A stretch of DNA of 57,500 bases from Cryptomeria japonica (GCF_030272615.1 NC_081413.1:338718302-338775801); one strand, 5' to 3'; positions 22,484 to 34,361 are shown, counted from the stretch's first letter. Numbers and translations are program-made. Notes: generated from the letters alone by a model not told the origin.

Positions 22484-23880
22484 AGATCTTGATTTGATTT
22501 CATCATACTTGTGTTGATTGATTATGAGATGTTTTTCTATATGCTTTATTCTATAGGTATGCATATTACTTTAGTATGGATGTATGTAATGTAGATGAAT
22601 ATGGATGTTTATATTTTTTTTGGTTCTTTTCATATACAAATAAATGATGAAAATGGGTAACTAGTAATGCAAAAAAAAATTATTTTCTATGTGATAATAT
22701 GAATGCAAATTAATGTGTATAATAAAATGTATGGATCTATATAAGATGCTTATGTATGTAGCTAACATCTCAATACACAAGTACTCGATCGGAGAAATGA
22801 TGAAAAAGAGACCACTTAGATGAGAAATGATGATACTTCAAACTCTCATTCAAAAGATAAAGAGATCATTGTTATCATACCAAAATCACTCGAAATGCAT
22901 AAAATGTAGAATGAATGCAACCTAAAACCTAGTCACTGGATTTGGAATGCTTAATTTTCATCACTGAGCATTTACAAACATATCAGGCAGAATAGAGTTC
23001 CTTTCTTTTCATGTGCAATATAAATTATCTTGTTCGCAATGACCCTTTTTTCGTTCATATCCTTGGACAAATTACGCATGCATCCGGATTGCACATTTAA
23101 AGAAATTCCCTCAAACAAACAAAGAAATGATGCCAACCTCCCTGTAGCATACAAATAAGTGGAGTTGAGGTATGTGTGACAATTTCACCTTAATGTTAAG
23201 GAACTTATCATAGACACCCAGCTGATTAGATGTTTCCAAATCATTGGAATCATTCCTACAAACAGAAAACAAAGAAAATATTATGCCCCCAATCCTTGCT
23301 CCTCTTAATCAAGATAGACTTCCTTGAGTTACTCAAAGGGAATAATAATAAAAAACCAATATAAAAGACAACACACAAATAAATTTTCATGCATATCTCA
23401 AATTGTTTAGTGATTGTTTGTAGTAATGTTGTTTTTCTTGTTTACTCAGTGATAAAACTCTTCAGTAGTTAGGAGACAGGTGACTGACTCAGATTAGATG
23501 ACCAGATATCACTGACAGAAAGATGACTTGGTTGATACTACTTAGGACACATAAAATGCTCAGTCGATTACCCTAAGACTAAGACATTGATCAATTTCAA
23601 ACCATGAGGGTTCTATAAGAACCAGGATGTCACAAAAAGTGACTAAAAGATATGTACAAGCGAAATCAAAGATGCAAGAAACTGGGAAATGCCAACATTG
23701 CATTGATAGATGGAGCGCTTGAGTATAAGAGGCACCTATTTGCCAGGTTTTCACCAGCTTGGCAAAGATTCTTTCTCTTTTTTTTTCCTTTTTTTTTGAC
23801 ATTTTATAATTTTTATGATTTTTTCCAGGACTTTTCAGCTGTACAGGTTGCAAGAGCAAAGAATACTAAGTGAAAATATT
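22484..23880 (-). other. Gypsy element 3' region between integrase and the PMD gene
   Basis: This continues the sequence interrupted at 7913 by Copia-A1. No complete gene is visible. A minus-strand frame at 23560-23859 follows the integrase end and may be its drifted C-terminal extension or trailer. It contains a T-rich run (23778-23800). The remaining 1 kb is AT-rich and shows nothing I can name. Confidence 0.5.
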
Positions 23881-23889
23881 TTTCAAGTG

Positions 23890-24562
23890 GATGGTGTTGA
23901 TCGGTTCACAAAGCTATTCTCCTTCCAATGTTGAGAGTTGATAGGCACTAGAGCCAAAGACTGCAATAACGATGTAGGGACCCAACTAGTTGGGTTCAAA
24001 CTTCCCTTTGTTGTCTCAAAACTATTGATTTTTAGGATTTTCTCTCAGAACAAGGTCACCAACCCAAAATTCTTGTTGTTGAACATTCTTGTTATATCCT
24101 TTAGACATTTTCTTTTGATACACTCTCAGATGATCAAATGCCACTTGCCAACGTTCATCCAACAACTTGAGTTCTTGCAATCTAGATATTCTGTAGTCTT
24201 CATCAGTAATGAGACCTTGCAAAGAAACTCTTAGAGATGGTATTTCCACCTCAATAGGTAAGACTGCTTCAAATCCATACACCAAAGGAAAAGGTGTATC
24301 CCCAGTAGGTGTTCTGATACTTGTTCTATAAGCCCATAATGTAGTATTAAGCTGCAGATGCCAATCCCTTCTAGATTTATTTACTGTTCTGTGTAAGATA
24401 GTCCGCAGATTTTCGTTAGATGCTTCAGCTTGTCCATTACCTTGAGGGTAATATATGGATGACCAGTGCTATTTGATTTTGATTTTTTCACAGAGCTTGT
24501 CTAGATCTTTATTCTTGAATTGTCCTCCATTGTTAGTCACAATTGAAGAAGGGGCGTGTGCA
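23890..24562 (-). pseudogene. Ty3/Gypsy integrase C-terminal half
   Basis: The minus-strand translation runs from VTNNGGQFKN (near 24525, second catalytic aspartate region, here Asn in place of Asp) through IYYPQGNGQAEASN (catalytic glutamate, near 24440). It continues through the LVYGFEAVLPIEVE block (24250-24285) to the GPYIVIAVFGSSAYQLS tail (about 23930-23975). This is the conserved order of a plant Gypsy integrase. Stops occur near 24470, 23985 and 23925. Everything upstream (gag, protease, reverse transcriptase) is missing. The right edge coincides with the start of the DNA transposon region. Confidence 0.88.
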
Positions 24563-24639
24563 CAAAGATGGTAGTTAGAAAAGTGGACACCACCCAAAAA
24601 AAATTGGAAGAACAGGCAGCGTGTACACAGTTTTAAAAT

Positions 24640-24830
24640 TTCAAATTCCCGCGTACGCGCTTAGGTTTGTTCTTCCCGAGCCTAGAAAAGGTAGCACGTA
24701 CGCACTAAGCTTAGGAAACTGAGCACGTACACGCTACACCTAGGAAAATTAGTCCATACGCACTGCTTATAGGAAAATGAGCACGTACGCACTAATAATC
24801 CTAGTAAAATCGCATACGCGGTGCCTGATG
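24640..24830. repeat. left cluster of GCGTACGC-type motifs
   Basis: Six copies of a near-palindromic motif, consensus GC(A/G)(T/C)ACGC(A/G)CTA, occur every 25-40 bp, often followed by CCTAGGAAAA. Arrays like this near transposon ends commonly bind transposase. That role is inference here. Confidence 0.6.
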
Positions 24831-24945
24831 AAAAAAGTTTTTAAAAAAAACTGGGTCCTCATTTACCCGAAAAGCGCATTTTTTACTCTCTTTTCCCATT
24901 TTTTAAGCTAAACCATGAACGGGGTGCGAAATTTGTCTTCAGGCT

Positions 24946-27567
24946 ATGGATCAAGGTTAGTTTTTATTTTTTTTTGTCTTTCTTTCTGGTTTATGCAATT
25001 TGTTTTACATTTTGAACTTAATTTCATTAATTTTGATTAGGTTTTTTCATTTTTTCTTTCAAAAACTAGATTCTTCTAATCCAGAACAAGAACAACCAAA
25101 TGCACCTCCTGAAAACCCACAAGAACAACCAAATGCACCTCCTGAAAACACACAAGAACAACCCCCAATTCCTCCTTTTGACCGCATAGCCGAAACACTG
25201 GAAGAATTAATTAATCAGTTAGGGCAAAATATATCCAAAATCAATAGACTGATTGTAAAATTGAAAACTTCTGAACTTGACCATCATCAATCCCTCGCCA
25301 CTAGCCTAGAAACATTAGCTAGTGGTGCCATAGTTGTTTCCACTGAAATTACCAAATGGGGAAGCTTTAGGGATAGGTTTTGTCAATTCTATGCCAATGG
25401 GCTATCATACGATGGACTCAAAAACAAAAATATTTCTAAACAACAAATATGTGCCCTTTTTGTTGACCCCAAAATTGGTTAGTCATTACCTCCTAATGCA
25501 AAGAGGTTTCCCATACATTGGTGTACCAATGTGCAAATGAAGAATCTTTTTTGGCAAAGGTGGTGGATGGTCTTTGACGATCCACCTTGTAATAATTATG
25601 AGGTGCCATTATATTTTTTGAAAAAAATATATTGTAAGTTTGTGCTCAATGTGCGCCCAAATTATTTTGACATGAGAGAGTTTCATGGTAGAGGTGGTGG
25701 CTTTGCCCAAGATAGACCTGGAGCCCGTAGGTGATTAGCCGCGGAGAGTTGCCGCCCCCTAGCACCCAAACCCAAGGTGCATCAGGTTGTCCCATTAGAG
25801 CTGAAAGAGTCGATGGAGCTACAAACTCTTCAGGTGGCCACAACATTGATTGGTGCCATCATCCAGCATGCGACATCATTAGCACACCCTATTGTATTGG
25901 ATGATGAGCCGTTAGAGGGTGACAGAGAGCCCATCGAGCATATGTGTGTCAGTTTCTCGGGGATATGCTCGGGGATAGATGATGCAGCCGGTGCAGATGG
26001 ATACTCATATCATCTATGCACGATTTGCAGTTGTAGATGTCAGGCTCACACGGTTGAGGATGTCGCGCTGACAGATGAGTTGATGGACATGGTGTTTTCC
26101 CATGAGCCACAGACATAGGTGTGTTGATTTGAATTCATAACATTTTATTTATCAGTCACTTTAATTTTGTAATTACATAAATGAATTTTCATTTATACAT
26201 TGATTTAAATTGAGACAAATAATATGCATTTCAGGATGCAGCAGTGGTATCCCATACACCTCCCCCAGCTACCATAGCTGCAACTTCGACACCTGAGGTA
26301 TAAATTTTGTAACATGTTAAAATAGAATAGTACACTTTGAATTCAAAAAAATACAAGATATACTAACTATCTTTACTGCTTGGTCCAATTTCTGGTTTGT
26401 AGGTGTTGACAGGGGACGAAATGTCCCAGATTGATGACATCACGCTGTCCGATCAATTTTGGCCTACAAGGCTATACGGTATCATATTTTTTACAACTCT
26501 TTTTATGTATTGTTTTGATGGAATATGAAAGTCATTTCATTTTAGATTTTTAAAATTATGTTTAATTTATTATCTGTACTAATATTTCATGTTAATTTTC
26601 TATTTTTAGGGCACCCCCTCCGCATCTAGGGCTCGTCCGAAGAAAAAGAATATCTCGAAGATGCCAAAACATGTGAAGAACGTAATTGAACACATTTTTA
26701 GTTGTACAATTGTTTGAAAATGTTGAAATCAAGTATTAGTTGGGGTTTGTAGATTGATTAGTGTTTTTTGTCTATTTTACATGTATAGTGGCCATTGAGC
26801 TTTGTGGATATGTTGATTGCACCTGATTCACCCACGAATCAAGAGAGGGTGGAGGTATGTATCTCTACTTTATTTTCTTGATTTCATGATTATATGCACT
26901 CGTACATGTGAACTTGTGATATATTATAATCTTATATTTTTTTCATACAGCAAATATCAATACCTATTTCGTCAATGGAGAACCCTCCTCCTTGCATTGG
27001 AGAAGCATATCAGGATCCGGTACACTTTTGTTTGATATGTAAAATTAATTGTTTTCAACCTTCAATACTTATCATTATATTAATTCTATTTAATCTTTGT
27101 ACATTTTTTGTATAGGTAATAGCGACTTTTCTACATCGATGGTGAGCCATCCTCAGTCCATTAGAGAAGCATCTGAGGCACAGGTATGTCATTGTTCTCT
27201 ATATTATAGCTTTTAAGTGTTTTTGATATATTTATGTTAGTACATTGTATTAATTGTACATTTAATCTATAATAGACTCCTTCGCGGTACGGCCATAACG
27301 TGGATCCATTTAAGTATGTCTTCAAGAAAACTCCTAAGAGTGACAAGGAGAGGAGAGCAAAGACATTAGCTCTTGGATCAGCTGATGAGGTAATCTACAT
27401 TTCAATTGCAAAGGAATTAAAGTTAAATGCATAGTTATGATGTCAATTGTGAACTATTTTCTACAAAAGAATTCTAACTTGGCTTTTGAATTGTGGTTTT
27501 GCAACCATCTACAGAGCCACGTACTGTGTCGAAGAGGCTTGATTTTGATGATCCACCAAAAGTTTAG
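24946..27567 (+). pseudogene. multi-exon gene of the DNA transposon, function unknown
   Basis: Unrecognised protein with clear exon structure. Exon 1 is 24946-24955 (ATG GAT CAA G). A GT-AG intron joins it in frame to exon 2 at 25070. Exon 2 starts with a Pro/Gln/Asn-rich part made of 11-residue QPNAPPENPQE-type repeats. A leucine-rich helical part follows (25180-25330), then a conserved-looking block (WGSFRDRFCQFY) and an acidic end. Exon 2 is open to 26118 except for TAG 25480 and TGA 25732. Further small exons are bounded by GT/AG at 26235-26297, 26403-26478, 26611-26681, 26789-26854, 26951-27019, 27116-27183, 27276-27389 and about 27505-27567. The last acceptor seems mutated, CAA instead of CAG. 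The C-terminus is basic (KYVFKKTPKSDKERR). It may encode a DNA-binding partner of the transposase; this is inference. Confidence 0.6.
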
Positions 27568-27749
27568 GATCATATAGTGTTAGTTTTGGTCATAGAATGA
27601 CCAATACATGTAGATATATTCTACATTTTTATTGTATATCGATTTGGACATGGAATATGCCACATTTTTGTAATACTTGTATTGACTTGGTAGACATGCC
27701 TTCTTTTATATATATAAATATCGATATTCGATCCAATAAATGTGTAATG

Positions 27750-28042
27750 AGTTTATTATTTTGTATTTGTTGTATTTTGTGGTTGTCCTTTTATAAATTT
27801 AAATGAATATTTGTATATGTAATCAACAATATGAATATAAACAACAAAAATATATGATGTAAAGCATTGCAATCGTGGAATATGATTTGATAAAATTTCT
27901 AAAATGTTGAATTAACTGTACAAAACTCCTTGTATTCAGTTCATTATTGTGTATTTGTTGTATTTGGTGGCTGCCCTTTTATAAATTTAAATGAATATTT
28001 GCATATGTAATTAACAATATGAATATAAACAACAAAAATCGA
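27750..28042. repeat. direct repeat of about 105 bp downstream of the plus-strand gene
   Basis: 27753-27857 and 27940-28042 share TTTGTTGTATTT, CCTTTTATAAATTTAAATG and AACAATATGAATATAAACAAC blocks with small differences. The offset is about 188 bp. A partial third copy starts near 28043. Confidence 0.7.
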
Positions 28043-28059
28043 CAATATGAATTTAAACA

Positions 28060-29668
28060 ACAATGTGTTTGGTGCGAGAGCACCCTCACGCTCGCAATGG
28101 TCAAATTTTATTCCTTGTGTGCACAAAACGACGTTGCAAGCACGTCCGGGAGGGCATGTTTATGCTAGGCATGCCCCTGTCATGCATCCCAAAGCACCAG
28201 AATGTCAAGAGTCATACCCTACCAGTGAGATCTCTCAAGTGCCCTGAGTCCAAAAACTTGTCAAAATTTGACGGACTATTTCTTCCAATCCACGACACAT
28301 ACGGTCAATCTGTTTGATCCCGTGGGGTCGCATGAGGCTCATCTACAATGGCCTATCTCGGTTTTCGATGACTCAAAGCCATTTTCAATTAGTAGCATTT
28401 TTTCGCCTGCTCAAAAAATTGTCAGTTGCTTGCAAGGAAAAGTTGCAAGATTGGCTAGAATTGATTTTGTTCCTCGTGTGCACAAACTGACATCGCGAGC
28501 GCGTCTGGGTGGGCATGTTTATGCTAGGCATGCCCCTTTCGTGCATCCCAAAGCACCAAAACGTTGAGAGTCATACCCTACCGGTGAGATCTCTCAAGTG
28601 CCTTGAGTCCAAAAAATTATCAAAATTTGACGGACTGTTTCTTCCAATCCATGACACATACGGTCGATCTGTTTGATCTCATGGGGTCACGTGAGGCTCG
28701 TCTACAATGGCCTATCTCAATTTTCGATGACTCAAAGCCATTTTCAATTAGTAGCATTTTTTTGCCTGCTCAAAAAACCGTCAGTTGCTTGCAAGGAAAA
28801 GTTGCAAGATTGGCTAGAATTGATTTTGTTCCTCGTGTGCACAAACTGACATCATGAGCATGTCTAGGTGGGCATTTTTACGCTAGGAATGCCCCTATCA
28901 TGCATCCCAAAGCACCAAAACGTCGAGAGTCATACCCTACCGATGAGATCTCTCAAGTGCCCTGAGTCCAAAAAATTGTCAAAATTTGATGAACTGTTTC
29001 TTCCAATCCATGACACATACGGTCAATCTGTTTGATCTCGTGGGGTTGCATGAGGCTCATCTACAATGGCCTATCTCGGTTTTCAATGAATCGAAGCCAT
29101 TTTCAATTGGTAGCATTTTTTTGCCTGCTCAAAAAACCGTTAGTTGCTTGCAAGGAAAAGTTGCAAGATTGGCTAGAATTGATTTTGTTCCTTGTGTGCA
29201 CAAACCGACGTCACGAGCGCATCTGGGTGGGCATGTTTACGCTAGGCATGCCCCTATTGTGCATCCCAAAGCACCAGAACATCGAGAGTCATACCCTACC
29301 GGTGAGATCTCTCAAGTGCCCTGAGTCCAAAAAATTGTCAAAATTTGATGGACTGTTTCTTCCAATCCATGACTCATATGGTCAATCTATTTGAACCTGT
29401 GGGGTCATGTGAGGATCCTCTACAATGGCCTATCTTGGTTTTCGATGACTCGAAGCCATTTTCAATTAGTAGCATTTTTTCGCCTGCTCAAAAAACCGTT
29501 AGTTGCTTGCAAGGAAAAGTTGCAAGATTGGCTAGAATTGATTTTGTTCCTCATGTGCAAAAACCAACATCGCAAGCACGTCCAGGTGGGAATTTTTACA
29601 CTAGGCATGCCCCTATCATGCATCCCAAAGCACCAGAACGTCGAGAGTCATACCCTACCGACGCAATG
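28060..29668. repeat. 359-bp tandem array, about 4.4 copies
   Basis: The word TGTGCAC/TGTGCAA, at the same place in each unit, starts at 28119, 28478, 28837, 29196 and 29555, giving a constant period of 359 bp. Units are about 90-95% alike by eye. Each unit has two short inverted repeats, GGGCATG..CATGCCC and CTTGCAA..TTGCAAG. Several frames of about 100 codons repeat through the array, but 359 is not a multiple of three and they are not genes. Confidence 0.93.
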
Positions 29669-29967
29669 TAGAAGTTGCTTGACAACTTTTTTAACAATTT
29701 TTTTGACAACAATGACAATTTTTGCTCAAATTGTATCTAGTCTCAATCTATCACCCCTATGACCTGATAATGACTCAAATAATTATCCATGATTATACAA
29801 GAATCAAGAATGCTCATGATTGACCAGGGACACATCACATGTACTCAAAACATAGTCAAAAAACATTGACACACAAAATAGTCACAAAACATTGTCACAT
29901 ATTATTCAAATCAGCTCTTGGCTATTTGATTATACAAAAAATTGTCTTACAAATAATCTCATGGGAT

Positions 29968-30200
29968 TTTATACAAAATTTGGCATTACAATATATGCGA
30001 TTCAGCTCATCGCCATTTTAATATACAAATCATCTCATGGGCTTTTATACAAAATTTGGCATTACAATATGTGCGATTCAGCTCATTGTCATTTTAATAT
30101 ACAAAATTTGGCATGTACATATGTACAAATCAGCTCATTTCCACTTAAATATACAAAATTATGCCCCTAAACATGTAAAAATCAGCTCATGGGCATTTAT
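29968..30200. repeat. degenerate 76-bp repeat at the 3' side of the transposase gene
   Basis: TATACAAAATTTGGCATTACAAT recurs at about 29970 and 30046, each followed by a GATTCAGCTCAT segment. Two shorter copies follow near 30100 and 30150. The array lies just past the transposase stop codon. Confidence 0.65.
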
Positions 30201-30280
30201 ATATACAAAAAATGAATATAGAACAATTCGTCGATGATTTATACAAAATTCTCAAAATCATTCTACTCTGAACCGTAGAA

Positions 30281-33251
30281 TCAATCAAGTGAGCCTTCAG
30301 GATCAGCTCTAACCCATATTGTGTCAAGTATTTCCTCATGGTCAGATTCGTGAACTTTCCATAAAATCTTGTTATGAGGTCTACCACAATACTTTATCAA
30401 ATGAATATTTGTTGCAACAACAAGGTTAGAGAAATGAAGAATATGTCTGTGTGTTTCAAAGTCCTCGAACAACCAAACATTAGAATTCTTGATAGGGTAT
30501 CTCCGAAGCCATGTTCCTGTCATGACAACATACCCTATTGGGTACTCAATACCCTCTCCATCAATGATTGTGGTTGTCAATTTTCTTTTAGGCTCAACAC
30601 AATGACACAAATAGTAATTTGTTCCTTCTTCATTGTTCTCTTCTACAACAACTACATACACATGACCTGCATTTTATAAAGTGTTAATTAATACCAAAAA
30701 TAAAGTATGATGTACAAAAAAATGAACCAAAAAGAATACTTGCAAAAAAATTAACTCAAAAAATCACCTGAATCCACTAGGTCAGATACATGGTCAAAAT
30801 CCACTAATGTCTCCATCTGGCTCAATTGTAGTGCTTTGGGAATTTGATATGAATCAATGGGAACCAATGGTCTACAAGACCATTTGTCAACCCACTCTTC
30901 TGATTCACATTCTTCCCACAAACAATACATGCATGAAGAGCAAAAACATACCATTTGTCTCATATAAATTACCAGTGAACTTGAATTTGAACTCATAAAT
31001 GAGTGCATGTCACTCGATCCTACAACTGTATAGCAATCTAGATAGTTTTCAATGTTAGATTCAGTAATCAACCAAAAATATCTATGAACCAATGACGTAC
31101 CTGGATTACCCGAACCCATCGTAGACTTACACCATCGCACAATTGTTTCTGCATCTACCAACTCAGCACCACCTTCGTACTTCAATTCTTCCCTGGCTAG
31201 GGCTCTTTTCACACATGCTCCTACACCATTGTGTTCTCCCTTACCATGTCCAGCCTCAGTGAAATTCAAAAAATGTTGTACACCGCTTGTCACATGCATC
31301 CTTGTCAGCCAATAAAACATCCTTGCATTCTTGAATTGTGTGGTGCAATTATCTGACCATATTAAGTGTCGGTTGTATCATATGTTCCTTTCCCTTAAAC
31401 TATCATAGAAAAATTTAAAGCATCCTTGTACAAACTCCGATGAATGAGTATGATCATCACTTATGTAGAAGTGATACTCTCTTACAACCTTTCTATCCTC
31501 CTCTGTGCTATCATCTGCATGCATGAATGCTATGTGTACAAAAATAGAAACTTGTGTAGAGTGATAATACATGGATTGCACTTCATTTTGAGGTTGTAGA
31601 GTATAATTTTCAGCGAAATCAATGATAGAGACAATGGTGCCAAGAGGAAATGTGTCCTTACACAACTTGAATTGCTCATCTAACCATCGAGCCCTATGTG
31701 TATGCATTATGTACTCATAAACTAGTTTCTCTTGAAACATTTTCATAAATTGAGCTACACATATATCATTTTTCACTAGCTCACATCTCTTCAAATCTTT
31801 TCCATCTTTAACTCCATATGTGACTGTCTTGTATTTTCCAAAAGAAATTAGTTTCGTACCAATTTCATGTGTGCTCTCCAAATGTATGCATCTTGGTAAA
31901 CATTGCAAACCACCACATATAGCACAAGAACCTTCCAAACAAGGCATCTTATAATAAATGCAACCATCATGTCTATTACATAACACACTTGAAATAAATT
32001 CTCTTGCTGACTTAGGAGGTGCTTGTATATACATTCCTACAAAACATCGTTAGTGTACAAAGTAGAACAAATATGATGAAAAATATCATAATGCATGGAA
32101 AATTCAATATGCATCCTACAACAACACGTGGTGCGTACATGATTAATCTTAATATAAAAAGGTTTTGCCATTTCAAAAAATCTTTGAGAAATTTTTATTT
32201 GAGGAAACTTTTGAAGGAATCTTTCATAAAATTTAGTTTGAGTCATATCCAAATAGTGTTTCACATGTGGCTCACGATTTTTAGACCCAATTCACCTTCT
32301 AACAACATCTCTTTGGTTGGGTGATACTCTTGTGTTGTCATGCCAAAAATTTTCAATTAATGTTTTTAGTGCATCTACAACAACCTTGTCTTTGAGTGGT
32401 AGTCTACCCGAGAATGCCCAAAGAGAATTATTGTTAGGTTCCTCTATTTGTTCTCACCACTTTAATTCTTTACTTAATGTTGTTCTACTAACGTTCAATG
32501 ACTTACTTGTTTTGCTTATCAAATGATCTTTTTTTATTTTCTTGCTCATTATGGTTGATGTAATGACACGTCAAGTAGCATTAGAATCTTTACTACGTGA
32601 TTTTGAACCAATAGATTGATATGCATCAAATAGATTTCTGACAATAGTTCTTTCACTGTTGCTTTTAGATGATCTTAGGCCTAGAATTTTCATTGTCTCT
32701 CTAAAATTCAAATTTTTAATCATTTGAACAATTAATTGACATCTTGCGGTTTGATTTAAGTTTTTAAAATTGTTTTGCCATATTATTTTAACCATTCTCC
32801 TACAAGTTCGTTCATTCATTTTATTGGGCATTGACTTCAATATATTCTCATCAATGTCAATTAGATACTTTGGTTTCCTACAAATGATTCTAGGAGGTGT
32901 TAACATCGGTGCATTATGTACATTCAATTCTTTAAGTAGAGAAGGTGTAATATGTTCATCATTTAATTGATTATTCAATGTGGTATCTTCTTCAATTGCA
33001 TTAGGTTCAAACTGTAAATTACCAAATGTTTCTTCTTCAATTGCATTAGGTTCAAACGGTAAATTATCAAATGTTTCTTCTTCAATTGCATTAGGTGCAT
33101 TATATTCGTTTGGTAAATCAAATTGAGATGTTGAGGTTGAAATACCTTCTTCTCCCATTGTTCTTATGTCACGCAATTTCTTCATACGCTACCTTTGTCT
33201 TTCCTTTTGAGCCTCTCGTTGTTCCATCGTTCCTCGCTTGTTCTTTCCCAT
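30281..33251 (-). pseudogene. DDE-type transposase (DFAENY / SDN / GHGKG family), intron-containing
   Basis: Read on the minus strand from ATG 33251. The N-terminus is basic, then an acidic part has three NAIEEETF-type repeats (33000-33100). A helical region and the FWHDNTR...SPNQRDVV block (about 32320-32370) follow, then a cysteine-rich CCCRMH word. The catalytic region starts with a CNRHDGC...C..CGG zinc-like cluster (31910-31990). It continues with IIDFAENYT (about 31625), WSDNCTTQFKN (about 31345) and TEAGHGKGEHNGVGACVKR (about 31220-31275). This motif set marks transposase-like proteins known from invertebrates and lower plants. I cannot name the superfamily with certainty; Sola is one candidate. 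A GT-AG intron (about 30773-30665) joins the C-terminal exon in frame. In-frame stops, mostly TGA, and one frame change near 32037 disable it. Confidence 0.75.
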
Positions 33252-33584
33252 GGTTGAGATCGGTTGACCTAAATAGAATCATATTACATATATATGTAAA
33301 GAAAAGTTCAAAATAAATAAATAACCATAAGTATGCATCTTATCACTATTTTTTGGAATCAAACTATTAAACAATCACAATTTAATCATTTGAAACCATG
33401 CAAAAATAAAAAACTATAAAAACAACAATTCAATCATTTGAAATCATGCAACAAAAAAAAAATCACTTTTATGTATACAATAGTGATAGAAGTGCAGACA
33501 CAGTTCCAGTGGGGCCTTCAACAACCTCAAAAACTTCTTTTGAGGCTATTGAGGCTCTTGGGCAACTAAAACTATGTCTACAAA

Positions 33585-33712
33585 CCACGTACGCGCTACA
33601 TTGATAACTGCGTACGTGTTGCTAGGCCATAAAATGTTGGAAAGCCTAACGGTATTCTTGGCTTATGAGTAATAAGTACCGCATACGTGCTTATGAGTAA
33701 AAAGTACCGCAT
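33585..33712. repeat. right cluster of GCGTACGC-type motifs
   Basis: Four copies (near 33588, 33610, 33681 and 33708) of the motif seen at 24640-24830. The last copy, GCATACGCACTAATAA, closely matches the left GTACGCACTAATAA copy at about 24786. All copies have the same plus-strand orientation on both sides, unlike terminal inverted repeats. Confidence 0.55.
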
Positions 33713-33738
33713 ACGCACTAATAAGCCTTAAAAAAGTT

Positions 33739-33894
33739 ATGGAAGGGGTATGGAGGAAGGGAGAGGGAGAGAGGGAGAGAAGAGGTGGGGAAGGGAGAGA
33801 GAAAGGAGAGGGGAGAGGGAGAGAGGGGGAGAGAGGGAGAGAACATGGGGGGAAGGGAGAGGTAGAGGGAGGGAGAGACAGAGAGAAGAGGGGG

Positions 33895-33944
<50 letters not shown>

Positions 33945-34008
33945 GAGGGAGGGAGGGAGAGGAGAGGGGAGAGGGAGAGAGAGAGAGAGAGAGGGAAGGA
34001 GGGAGAGG

Positions 34009-34090
<82 letters not shown>

Positions 34091-34221
34091 GAGGGGGTGG
34101 GAGAGGGAGAGAGAGGGAGAGGAGAGGGGAGAGGGAGAGAGAGGGAGAGAGGGAGAGAACATGGGGGGAGGTGGAGGGAGAGGAGGAGGGAGAGGAAGAG
34201 GGGGGTGGGAGAGGGGAGAGG

Positions 34222-34272
<51 letters not shown>

Positions 34273-34293
34273 AGGAGGGAGAGGGAGAGAGAC
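33739..34293. repeat. 555-bp polypurine block, (GA)n and GGGAGA repeats
   Basis: The plus strand is almost only G and A, with a few interruptions. It includes pure (GA)n runs of about 40-60 bp (33898-33940, 34016-34078, 34224-34268). The segment GGGAGAGAACATGGGGGGA occurs twice (about 33836 and 34149), pointing to internal duplication. Long Ser/Leu or Arg/Glu frames here are by-products. Confidence 0.95.
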
Positions 34294-34361
34294 ACTAATA
34301 CATTTAGCCTAAAATTCTGACGGGGAAGGTATATTGTGATCAAACTTGATTTTTTTTTTTT

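Larger units (their letters stand above)
24563..34300. mobile_element. putative large DNA transposon with two convergent genes
   Basis: The grouping rests on a minus-strand DDE transposase, a convergent intron-containing plus-strand gene, a tandem array between them, and clusters of the same GCGTACGC-like motif near both sides (24640-24830 and 33585-33712). The left side abuts a truncated Gypsy integrase. I could not find terminal inverted repeats or a target duplication, so both boundaries are approximate. The polypurine block at the right may lie inside or outside. Confidence 0.45.

Noticed and set aside
28060-29668. CRISPR-like regular repeats
   Set aside because: Units are contiguous 359-bp tandem repeats without spacers in a plant nuclear context.
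28047-29762. Series of frames of about 100 codons with similar proteins
   Set aside because: They are the 359-bp tandem unit read repeatedly. The period is not a multiple of three and no frame is maintained across units.
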